Below are positions 17,610 through 25,873 of a stretch of DNA of 64,000 bases, piece after piece. The DNA comes from Halorientalis litorea (lineage in GTDB: Archaea; Halobacteriota; Halobacteria; Halobacteriales; Haloarculaceae). Location of the stretch: positions 2,356,001-2,420,000 of the forward strand of contig NZ_CP095482.1 in assembly GCF_023028225.1 (NCBI RefSeq), read 5' to 3'. The translations under genes were made by a program, and so were the position numbers. How positions within the stretch are numbered: the stretch's first letter is position 1; every line of letters starts with the position of its first letter. The notes beneath the pieces are model-generated. The model was not told the DNA's origin, did no database searches, and was given only the letters and a program-made list of their open reading frames with translations.

Positions 17610-18353
17610 TCACTCTTCGACGCGCAGTCTGAGTTCGATACCGTCGGCGTCGGTCACGGCCACCCCGCCGCCCCGGCGCGTAACTCCGTGCTCTGCCAGC
17701 CGGTCGGCCGCCGCGTCGAGTGCCGCCTCGGTCGGCACGACCACCTCGAACCACGCTAGTCCTCGCCCCTGCGCAGGGTCTGTCCGCCCGTTCCACGTGT
17801 TCAGGCCGACGTGGTGGTGGTAGCCACCCGCGGCGACGAACAGTGCCGACTCGCCCCACTCCTGCCGGACCTCGAATCCGAGCGCGTCCACGTAGAAGGC
17901 GCGCGCGTCCGCCAGCGAACTCGGTTCGAGGTGGACGTGGCCGACATCCGTCCCTCGGGGGAGGGACGCCGCGCCGTCGCTCGCTGCCGAGAGGTCGCCG
18001 AGGTCGAGCGGCATGGTGTCCATCTGGACGGTGCCGTCGTCGGCAACGGGCCACTCCGCGCGCGGTCTATCGCGGTACACTTCCACGCCGTTGCCCGCCA
18101 GGTCCGAGAGGTACAGTGCCTCGCTCACGCGGTGGTCGGACGCCCCGTCGAGCGTCCAACTGTCACGGATGCGGTCGAGCGTGGCCCCGAGTGCGGCCCG
18201 TGACGGGACACGGACCGCGAGGTGGAACAGCCCCGCCTCTGTGGGGCCGCGCGGGTCGGCGTCCGGGTCCTCGTCGAGGACCAGCAGTTCGGTCTCGCCG
18301 TCGCCGAGTCGTGCCGCGGGTCCGTCGTCCGTGTGGACCGAGAGGCCGATTAC
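17610..18353 (-). pseudogene. VOC-family (catechol 2,3-dioxygenase-like) gene, 3' part, interrupted
   Basis: Codes for the C-terminal 247 residues of a two-domain vicinal-oxygen-chelate protein of the CatE type. The coding strand resumes with VIGLSVHTDDGPAARLGDGE right at the border of the tnpB element. Metal-ligand-like residues remain: FHLAVRVPS, GNGVEVYRD, VGHVHLEP, YHHHVGLNTW and GIELRL. The missing first 33 residues lie at 19784-19882. Joined, the two parts give an 843-bp open frame (280 residues). An in-frame ATG in the element would make a hybrid protein with a foreign N-terminus, so function is probably lost. Confidence 0.9.
18350..18353 (+). other. Element target site TTAC (left cleavage site, potential TAM)
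   Basis: The four bases before the left end of the element are TTAC, the target and left cleavage tetranucleotide established for IS608. It belongs to the host VOC gene and is not duplicated at the right end, as expected for Y1-transposase elements. TnpB nucleases of this group use the same tetranucleotide as target-adjacent motif. Confidence 0.75.
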
Positions 18354-18486
18354 AGCGGTAGCGAGGCGAAAGCCCACCCGTTCATGGGTGGTATGAAGCC
18401 GACAACTGGGGAGGAAACCACGGATATCGGCCCGCCTGATATTCCCACGTTTTATTGTCATCCAGACAAACGTTACAACTGTAATC

Positions 18487-19533
<1,047 letters not shown>

Positions 19534-19783
19534 CACTTCGGGTGCCGCGACCCGTGCGGCCTCGTGGACTGAACACTCCACCGGCTGCTTCGCAGCCGCC
19601 CGGCGTGACCGGGGAGGAAGGCCGCGTTGACCCGGCTGTATGCGCTGGAAAGCACGTCCGGGGTCGTAACCGGACGGCGACCGCCGACGCAGGACGCGAA
19701 AGCGTCCCTCACCGCCGAGGAAACGCGCAACCTGAATATCCCCGTCGGGGAATCCCACCCCTTTAGGGGTGGGAGGAGGTCAA
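19534..19783 (+). ncRNA. Predicted omega/reRNA scaffold at the right end of the element
   Basis: The 250 bp after tnpB code for no protein but hold ordered hairpins: CGGCTGC-TTC-GCAGCCG (19582-19598), GTCCGG...CCGGAC (19656-19675), GGACGC-GAAA-GCGTCC with a GNRA loop (19692-19707), CCCC-GTC-GGGG just before 19751, and the end hairpin 19754-19773. In studied TnpB systems an RNA covering this part and ending at the right border guides the nuclease, with the guide read from the host DNA beyond the border, here starting GTCCCGGTAG at 19784. Exact 5' end unknown. Confidence 0.5.
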
Positions 19784-19882
19784 GTCCCGGTAGAACGCGA
19801 CGGCTTCGGAGCGGTCGGGAACGGTCAGCGCGACGCGTCCGATGCGGGTCGCCGCCGGGAGCGAAGATGGGTGGTCAGCCAT
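19784..19882 (-). pseudogene. VOC-family gene, 5' part, interrupted
   Basis: The first 33 codons of the VOC gene: MADHPSSLPAATRIGRVALT through AVAFYRD. The reading frame enters the element and ends there after a few codons (TSSHP then stop). The join to the 3' part at 18353 gives FYRDVIGLSVH, a normal VOC beta-alpha junction. The start codon is at 19882 and is divergent from the ArsA-type gene at 19974, with 91 bp of promoter region left intact. Confidence 0.88.
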
Positions 19883-19973
19883 GGGGTATTGCCTGTCGTT
19901 CGTGCCCCACGGGCAAAGGCGAACGGTCGAGTGAGACCGACGAGTACTCAAGGCCGCCGACGAAGCCCTGCAC

Positions 19974-21059
19974 ATGGACATCGAGGTCGAACCGGTCGAG
20001 GAACTCGACGAGTCGGCGGTTCCCGAGGGCGTCGACGCCGCGGACTACGTGCTGTACGGCGGCAAGGGCGGCGTCGGCAAGACGACGATGGCCGCGGCCA
20101 CCGGTCTCGCCAGCGCGCGCGACGGGACGGCCACCCTCGTCGTCTCGACCGACCCGGCCCACTCGCTGTCGGACACGCTGGAGACGAACGTCCCGGCAGA
20201 CCCGGCCCGCATCCGCGAGGACATCCCGCTGTACGCGGTCGAAATCGACCCCGACGCGGCGGTCGGCGACGGCCCCTTCGACGAGGAGGGTGGCCTCGGC
20301 GGGATGGGCGGCATCGGCCAACTGCTCGGTGGTGGGATGCCCGGTATGGGCGGTGGCGACGCCGCCGGACAGGGTGACGCCGCGGAGATGGACCCGCTCT
20401 CCGGCCCGATGCCGGGAATGGACGAAGCCGCCGCGATGCGGATGCTGTTGGAGTACATGGACGACGAACGGTTCGACCGCGTGGTGGTCGACACCGCGCC
20501 GACGGGGCACACCCTCCGCCTGCTCGAACTCCCCGAGTTGATGGACTCGATGCTGGGTCGCGTGCTGACGCTCCGCCAGCGGCTCTCGGGAATGGTCGAC
20601 AACATCACGGGGCTGTTCGGGGAGAGCGAGACGCCCGACGCGGAGGCCGGCCTCGAAGATTTGGAGGTCCTCCGCGAGCGCATCGAACACCTGCGCGCGG
20701 TGTTGCGTGACCCCGCCAAGACCGACTTCCGCGTCGTGATGGTGCCCGAGGAACTCAGCGTCCTCGAATCACAGCGGCTCTTGGACCAGTTGGAGACGTT
20801 CGGCGTGCCCGTCGGTACCGTCGTCGTCAACCGCGTGATGCAGGACCTCTCGGACGTCACCGACGCGGACCCGGACTGGTTCGTCACCCCCGACTTGGAC
20901 GACTGTGAGTTCTGTCAGCGACGCTGGCAGGTCCAACAGGGCGCGCTCCGTGAGGCCCAAGACCTCTTTCGCGGCCACGAGGTGCGCCGTGTCCCGCTGT
21001 TCGCCGACGAGGTGCGCGGCGAGAAACTGCTGACCGTCGTCGCCGCCTGCCTCGGCTAG
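19974..21059 (+). CDS. ArsA/Get3-type ATPase with Gly/Met-rich insert
   Basis: 361 residues of the SIMIBI ATPase class related to Get3/TRC40 and ArsA. Deviant Walker A GGKGGVGKTT (29-38) with signature Lys; STDPAHSLSDTL is switch I; VVDTAPTGHTLRLLELP is switch II. A CxxC pair (C311, C314 in DDCEFCQRRW) matches the zinc site that joins Get3 dimers. Get3 proteins deliver tail-anchored proteins to membranes; no arsenite genes are near, so this role is more likely than arsenite export. Residues 106-149 are an unusual Gly/Met-rich insert (GGLGGMGGIGQLLGGGMPGM) at the place of the client-binding region. Confidence 0.88.
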   Translation: MDIEVEPVEELDESAVPEGVDAADYVLYGGKGGVGKTTMAAATGLASARDGTATLVVSTDPAHSLSDTLETNVPADPARIREDIPLYAVEIDPDAAVGDGPFDEEGGLGGMGGIGQLLGGGMPGMGGGDAAGQGDAAEMDPLSGPMPGMDEAAAMRMLLEYMDDERFDRVVVDTAPTGHTLRLLELPELMDSMLGRVLTLRQRLSGMVDNITGLFGESETPDAEAGLEDLEVLRERIEHLRAVLRDPAKTDFRVVMVPEELSVLESQRLLDQLETFGVPVGTVVVNRVMQDLSDVTDADPDWFVTPDLDDCEFCQRRWQVQQGALREAQDLFRGHEVRRVPLFADEVRGEKLLTVVAACLG

Positions 21060-21256
21060 CGGCGGCCGATGATGCGGGCGGCGGCGACGCCCACGCCGAT
21101 GATGAGGACGCCGATGATACCGTTGAGGACCAACCCTATCGGTCGGCCGTTCACGAGGTTGTTCAGCCCCAACCAGAAGAAGAGCAACGAGAGGACGACG
21201 TGCAGGACGAGGACGCTCGTCGGGACGTTCGGACCCACGTCGATACCGAGAGCCAT
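21056..21256 (-). CDS. Small membrane protein, unknown function
   Basis: 66 residues with two hydrophobic helices: VLVLHVVLSLLFFWLGLNNL and IGLVLNGIIGVLIIGVGVAA, linked by VNGRP. No functional motif. The ATG at 21256 is chosen because upstream in-frame residues are Arg-rich and unlike a membrane protein start. It overlaps the end of the ArsA-type gene by four bases (convergent), and lies 47 bp beyond the glycerate kinase gene start side, so it could be the last gene of the leftward group that begins with rhomboid. Confidence 0.6.
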   Translation of the reverse strand: MALGIDVGPNVPTSVLVLHVVLSLLFFWLGLNNLVNGRPIGLVLNGIIGVLIIGVGVAAARIIGRR

Positions 21257-21303
21257 ACTCGGCTCTCGGCCCCGCCGGTCAAAAACGGTCCGAAACGGCC
21301 CGC

Positions 21304-22635
21304 TCACTCACTCGGCGTCCCGACCACCATCACGCGCAGGTCGTTGACGTTCGTCCCCGTCGGCCCCGTCTTGACCAGCGCGCCCCGTTGTCGCAGGTAC
21401 GTCGCGGCGTCGCTGTCGTCGAGTGCGGCGTCGGCCGCCCGCCAGTCGGTCACCGTCTCCGCGTCGACCAGTGCCCCGGCCACGCCGCTCTTGCCGTCCT
21501 TGCCGTCGGTGTCGACGCTCGCCACGACGGCCCCGTCCGGGAGCGACCCGGCCGCACTCAACGCGAACTCGCAGTTGGGGCCACCGTCACCGTCACCCCG
21601 AACCGTCACCGTCGTCTCGCCACCCGAGAGGACGACTGCGGGCGGGTCCATGGGGTTCCCGGTCGCGACCATCTCCGCCGCGACGGCGGCGTGCGTCTCG
21701 GCCGCCTCGCGGGCCTCGCCCGTGACCCGCGAGGAGAGGACGAGCGTCCGGTAATCCGCCGCACGCGCCGCCTCCCGGGCCGCACCGAGTGCCGTCCACG
21801 CGTCCGCGAGAACGTGCGTTCGGACCCGGTCGAAGGCCGCGTCGTCGTCGGTCGGTGTCTCTGGCACCTCGCCGGCCACTCCCCGCCGCAGTCGCTCGGC
21901 AACCGCGTCGGGGGCGTCGATTCCGTACCGCTCCAGCACCGCGAGCGCGTCCGCGAACGTGGTCGGGTCGGGAACCGTCGGCCCGCTGGCGATGGTCGCC
22001 GAGTCGTCGCCGACCACGTCCGAGAACAGGAGCGTGACCACCGTGGCGGGTGCGACGACCCGAGCGAGTTGGCCGCCCTTCAGTGCCGAGCAGTGTTTGC
22101 GGACCGCGTTCACGTCCTCGATGGGCGCGCCGCTGTCGAGGAGCGCGTCGGTCACAGCCCGCAGGTCCGACAGCGAGACGCCGTCGGCGGGGGCCGGCAG
22201 GAGCGCGCTCCCGCCGCCCGTGAACGCGGCGAGGACGAGCGTCTCCCCGTCCGCCCGTGTCGCACGCTCCCGGACCGTCGCCGCGCTCTCGACACCGCGC
22301 TCGCTCGGGACCGGATGGTCACCCGGCAGTACCTCGAGGCGAGCCGTCTCGACGGGGTTGTCTGTCACGACGACGCCCCCGTCGAGGGCGTCGCCGAGGA
22401 CCTCTTCGAGCACGCGGGCGACGTGTGCCGCCCCCTTCCCGGCCCCGAGGACGAGCACTGTCTCGAACGCGCCGAGGTCGAGTATTTCGTCGCCGACGCG
22501 CAACTGGTCGCCGTCGAGCGTCACCGACTCGCGGACGACGCGCTCCGGCTGTGCGGCCGCGATGCCGGCCTCGATACAGTCGAGTGCGACTTCCTGCGCG
22601 GGCGAATCGGCCAGCGCGTCGCGGTCGTGAATCAT
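21304..22635 (-). CDS. Glycerate 2-kinase (MOFRL family)
   Basis: 443 residues. Phosphorylates D-glycerate to 2-phosphoglycerate, feeding glycolysis; in archaea it belongs to the non-phosphorylated or branched Entner-Doudoroff routes. Motifs: VLGAGKGAAHVARVLEEVL, VVVTDNPVE, DHPVPSERG, FTGGGSALLPAPADGVSL, RKHCSALKGGQLA, LLFSDVVGDDSATIASGPTV, and the MOFRL-domain signature SGGETTVTVRGDGDGGPNCE and VDTDGKDG near the C-terminus. Its ATG at 22635 directly abuts the stop of the SDR gene, so both are likely one transcript. Confidence 0.93.
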   Translation of the reverse strand: MIHDRDALADSPAQEVALDCIEAGIAAAQPERVVRESVTLDGDQLRVGDEILDLGAFETVLVLGAGKGAAHVARVLEEVLGDALDGGVVVTDNPVETARLEVLPGDHPVPSERGVESAATVRERATRADGETLVLAAFTGGGSALLPAPADGVSLSDLRAVTDALLDSGAPIEDVNAVRKHCSALKGGQLARVVAPATVVTLLFSDVVGDDSATIASGPTVPDPTTFADALAVLERYGIDAPDAVAERLRRGVAGEVPETPTDDDAAFDRVRTHVLADAWTALGAAREAARAADYRTLVLSSRVTGEAREAAETHAAVAAEMVATGNPMDPPAVVLSGGETTVTVRGDGDGGPNCEFALSAAGSLPDGAVVASVDTDGKDGKSGVAGALVDAETVTDWRAADAALDDSDAATYLRQRGALVKTGPTGTNVNDLRVMVVGTPSE

Positions 22636-23463
22636 TCAGGCGAACTTCCGCAACACTCTGTAGAAGGCGTCACGGAGGGTATCGGGAGCGAACCGCGACA
22701 GGAGCGTCAGGCGGGCGAACTGCCCGACCGGGTATCGTGCCTTCGGGTCCGGGGAGACGGCGACCTCCAGCACCGTCTCGGCCACGTCCTCCGGGAGCAC
22801 TGCGACCGTGTTCTTGCCGCCGAGCGTCTGCTGGTCCTCGTGGAAGTCGTAAATCGTGTCGTAGGCACCCGACATCTCGGTTCTGCGGTCGAGTTCCTCG
22901 TTTCGCCGTTCGCCGAAGTTCGTCTCGACCGGGCCGGGTTCGACCAGCACCACGTCGACGCCGTGCGGGTCGACCTCCGGCCGCATCGCGTCGCTGATTC
23001 CTTCGAGGGCGAACTTCGAGCCGTTGTACGCACCCATCCCCGGCGAGGCGACCCGTCCGGCCACCGAGGAGATGTTGACGATAGTCCCCTCTCCTTGCTC
23101 GCGCATGTGCGGAAGCGCGGCGCGGGCCAGACGGTGTGGCCCGTAGACGTTCACGTCGAACTGTGCGTGGAGTTCTTCGACGGGGATGTCCTCCATCGGC
23201 CCGAACTGGCCGTACCCCGCGTTGTTGACCACGCAGTCGATGCGGCCGTCCTCCTCGACGACGCGCTCGACGGCGGCGGCGACGTCCTCGTCCTCGGTTA
23301 CGTCGAGTTCCTGTGTCTTACAGCCAGCCTCGGCCAACGCCTCGATGTCGTCGGTGTCACGCGCCGTCGCGTACACCGTCCAGCCTTCCTCGTTGAACGC
23401 CTCCGCCGTGGCGCGACCGATACCCGACGAACACCCCGTAATCAGCACCGTCTTGTCTTCCAT
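22636..23463 (-). CDS. Short-chain dehydrogenase/reductase (classical SDR)
   Basis: 275 residues. NAD(P)-binding GCSSGIG at 10-16, NNAG at 80-83, catalytic Ser133, Tyr146 and Lys150 (ISSVAG...YNGSK) with the usual 13-residue Ser-Tyr spacing. ATARD after the second strand (Arg35) hints at NADP preference. PGPVETNF and a long C-terminal helix region resemble the SDRs acting on retinol, steroid or acyl-type substrates; substrate unknown. The ATG at 23463 is chosen since the Rossmann fold starts there; an in-frame extension to 23583 is Arg/Gly-rich and overlaps the upstream gene. Confidence 0.9.
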   Translation of the reverse strand: MEDKTVLITGCSSGIGRATAEAFNEEGWTVYATARDTDDIEALAEAGCKTQELDVTEDEDVAAAVERVVEEDGRIDCVVNNAGYGQFGPMEDIPVEELHAQFDVNVYGPHRLARAALPHMREQGEGTIVNISSVAGRVASPGMGAYNGSKFALEGISDAMRPEVDPHGVDVVLVEPGPVETNFGERRNEELDRRTEMSGAYDTIYDFHEDQQTLGGKNTVAVLPEDVAETVLEVAVSPDPKARYPVGQFARLTLLSRFAPDTLRDAFYRVLRKFA

Positions 23464-23498
23464 GGGTGCCCCGTCACGTCCCGGGAAGTAACGTTTTT

Positions 23499-24311
23499 CT
23501 ACCTCTCGACGAGTGCCGTCGCCTCCCCGGCGTACGCGTCCGCCAGTCGCGTCGGCTCCGGCAGTTTGTACCCGTCCGCACACGCCAACGCCACGTCGGC
23601 GGCCGTCTCGGCACTCACGCGGTGGCCGGGACTGACGTAGACAGGGTTGACGTGCCGGTTGGGCGAGTCGAACTGCCGGGTCTGGACGGCGTGGCCGATA
23701 ATCGTCCCCGCCGGTGCGGTCACGTCCCCGTCTGCCTCGATGGGGACGCGTTCGCCGGTTTCGAGACCGTCCGTCGACCTAGCGGGCGTCCCACAGAGAA
23801 GGTTCTTCGCCACGCCGACGCTTGGCAGGTCCAGCGTGACGCCGACGTGGGTGGCCAGTCCCGCTTCCCGGTAGTGGATGCGGCCGCTCCCGTCGAACAC
23901 CGCGAGGTCGGGTTCGACCGACAACTCGGCGAAGCCCGCGAGGATGGCCCCGCCCTCGCGGAAGGAGAGCAGGCCCGGAACGTACGGAATCTCGACGGGC
24001 GCGACGGCGTGGACGCGCTCTATCACCTCGCCACCCCGGAGTGCGACGAGGGCACTGACCGCCCGGTCGTCGCCGAGGAACGCTTGGTCGATGCCGACCA
24101 CGACCGGTGTGTCCGCGTCGCCGGGGCTTGTATCACCGCCGCTATCGCCGAGGCGTCGCTGGTTGGATTCCTGCCCGGCACAGACCGCTCCGGCGTCGAA
24201 CGCGAAGTCGTCGGCGAACGTCGCCCGCTCCGCGAGCGTCCGCTGGAGTGATTCCATCGCCTCGCGGGACGACGACGGGTCCGGGACGAACTCGGGGTGG
24301 ACTGGCTCCAT
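23499..24311 (-). CDS. nfi: Endonuclease V
   Basis: 270 residues. Cuts DNA one base 3' of deoxyinosine to start repair of deaminated adenine. Metal-binding acids line up with the family: Asp75 in GIDQAF, Glu119 in PGLLSFREG, Asp140 in DLAVFDGSGRIHYREAGLA; the last also contains the His and Arg of the base-recognition region. HVGVTLDLPSVGVAKNLL is the conserved Lys-containing helix. An N-terminal extension of about 60 acidic residues is typical of haloarchaeal versions. The start at 24311 is one base after the rhomboid stop, so they are co-transcribed. Confidence 0.93.
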   Translation of the reverse strand: MEPVHPEFVPDPSSSREAMESLQRTLAERATFADDFAFDAGAVCAGQESNQRRLGDSGGDTSPGDADTPVVVGIDQAFLGDDRAVSALVALRGGEVIERVHAVAPVEIPYVPGLLSFREGGAILAGFAELSVEPDLAVFDGSGRIHYREAGLATHVGVTLDLPSVGVAKNLLCGTPARSTDGLETGERVPIEADGDVTAPAGTIIGHAVQTRQFDSPNRHVNPVYVSPGHRVSAETAADVALACADGYKLPEPTRLADAYAGEATALVER

Positions 24312-24312
24312 C

Positions 24313-25281
24313 TCAGAAGGGACCGCGGCCACCGGGGCCGCCCGGACCACCGCGGGGGCCGCCGCCGAACTGTAACTGGGACGGCGCGCGCACGCTCCCC
24401 TTGACGCGCTGGCCGACGGCGAGGCCGATACCGAGTCCGAGGAGGTGAGCGACCTGTGCCACGCCCCCGGACCCGACGCCGCCGCTGAAGATGGAGAAGA
24501 CGGTGACGGCGGTGTAGCCGAGGGTCAACAGCCACAGCGGCACCGGGAGGATGAAGTAGAGGTACACCTTGAGGTTCGGGTTCAGAACCGTCAGCACGCC
24601 CATTATCGCGAGCGCGGCACCGCTGGCACCGAGGACGCCCGACGCGCTCGCGCTCCCCAGCACGCCGGGGTTCTGCAGTATCTGGATACCGATTTGCCCG
24701 AGGCCCGCGAGGGCACCGCTCCCGAGGAACAACAGCGCGAACTTCCGGGACCCGACGTACTGCTCGACCAGTCGGCCGAAGAAGTAAATCACGATGCTGT
24801 TCAGCGCGATGTGGAAGAACCCGCCGTGGGCGAAGATGGAGGTGAACCACGTCCAGACGTACTCGGGGTGTGCCGGTGACAGGACGAAAATAGCGTTCCA
24901 GAGCGGACTCGCACGACTCGCGACGCCGAGACTCGGCGTGCCGACGAGGACGAACGCGGCGAGGTACTCCAACAGGAGGGTGACCCACATCAACCCGAGG
25001 AAGAGGAAAGTCACGTTCCCGCGGAAGTAGCCCAATATGCCGCCCGGTCCGGTGTCGATGTTGACGCGGTCGAACGGGCTTCGGCCGCCCTGTGAGCGGC
25101 CGCGGCTGTTCACCGAGTCGTCGAACCCGCTGTCGAACACGCCGTCGGGGTCGTTCCACTGCTCCAACCCGGGACAGCTGTGGTTCTCGGGGAGACGGTG
25201 GTCGGCACAGAACGTCCCGCCGCAGTGTCGACACTGGTACGGCATGTTCTCCTGCCTGCCGCACTCGTCGCACTTCGCCAT
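24313..25281 (-). CDS. Rhomboid intramembrane serine protease with AN1-type zinc finger
   Basis: 322 residues. Residues 4-36 form an AN1-like zinc finger (C4, C7, C17, C20, C25, H28, H34, C36). After a polar linker six membrane helices follow (about 88-290). Rhomboid catalytic residues are present: Ser220 in GASGA, His279 in AQVAHLLGLGIG, and the HxxxN oxyanion pair His157/Asn161 (FFHIALN). The C-terminal tail is Gly/Pro/Arg-rich (GGPRGGPGGPGGRGPF). AN1 fingers on rhomboids are a haloarchaeal trait. ATG 25281 begins the finger; the in-frame extension upstream is discarded. Confidence 0.93.
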   Translation of the reverse strand: MAKCDECGRQENMPYQCRHCGGTFCADHRLPENHSCPGLEQWNDPDGVFDSGFDDSVNSRGRSQGGRSPFDRVNIDTGPGGILGYFRGNVTFLFLGLMWVTLLLEYLAAFVLVGTPSLGVASRASPLWNAIFVLSPAHPEYVWTWFTSIFAHGGFFHIALNSIVIYFFGRLVEQYVGSRKFALLFLGSGALAGLGQIGIQILQNPGVLGSASASGVLGASGAALAIMGVLTVLNPNLKVYLYFILPVPLWLLTLGYTAVTVFSIFSGGVGSGGVAQVAHLLGLGIGLAVGQRVKGSVRAPSQLQFGGGPRGGPGGPGGRGPF

Positions 25282-25420
25282 TACGACGCGGTAGGGCACC
25301 GCTCCGGAAATGTCTTCCCCACCGCGGCGAGGCCCGCGGACGACCGGTCTGCCGTCCGGCACCCGTATCGGACTGCACCCGTCCGAGAGTGTTTTGCCGG
25401 TGGCACACCGAGAGTGGAGT

Positions 25421-25873
25421 GTGCAAGAGTACGAGCGCAAACAGCTCATCGAGCGCGTCGAGCGGGAGGGCGCGACGGTGGGCGTCGACATCCCCGAGAG
25501 AATCACCGTCCAAGGCGAGACGGTGGACCTCCAGGCGTTCGTCTTCGAGATAAAGCGTCGCGACACGGTTCCCGCGGGCGAGCGCGAACGCGTCGAGCAG
25601 GCAAAGAAGAACCTCCGGCGCGAACGCCTCCAGCGCAAACAACGCATCGAAGAGGACGACATCTCGTTCGCGGAAGGCGAGGAACTCGCCCGGGCGATTA
25701 TCGGCATCGACCGGGCGTTGAACGCTTTGGAGAGTCTGGGGCCGACCGACATCGAACGTGAACGCAAAGCACAGGAGACCGCCGACCGGAAACGCTGGAC
25801 GAAGTTCCTCCGGAAGGCACTCGGTCACGAGGAGGCCGACAGCGGCGTCGGCGTCGACGGACGGGGTCGCTGA
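25421..25873 (+). CDS. DUF5788-like haloarchaeal protein
   Basis: 150 residues, highly charged and mostly helical: QEYERKQLIERVEREGATVG at the start, then DIPERITVQGETVDLQAFVF and a coiled region rich in Arg/Glu (ERERVEQAKKNLRRERLQRK), closing with KRWTKFLRKALGHEEADSG. It matches in general form a haloarchaeal family of unknown function (DUF5788). Start at GTG 25421: GTTTTG about 28 nt upstream may serve as TATA box; an ATG at 25310 would add 37 Pro/Arg-rich residues. Its stop overlaps the polX start (TGATG), suggesting a DNA-related role by context only. Confidence 0.75.
   Translation: MQEYERKQLIERVEREGATVGVDIPERITVQGETVDLQAFVFEIKRRDTVPAGERERVEQAKKNLRRERLQRKQRIEEDDISFAEGEELARAIIGIDRALNALESLGPTDIERERKAQETADRKRWTKFLRKALGHEEADSGVGVDGRGR

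Noticed and set aside
21388-23640. Open frame of about 750 codons on the plus strand
   Set aside because: It runs antisense through the glycerate kinase, SDR and endonuclease V genes, all with clear catalytic motifs. Composition is Arg/Val/Gly-rich shadow sequence.
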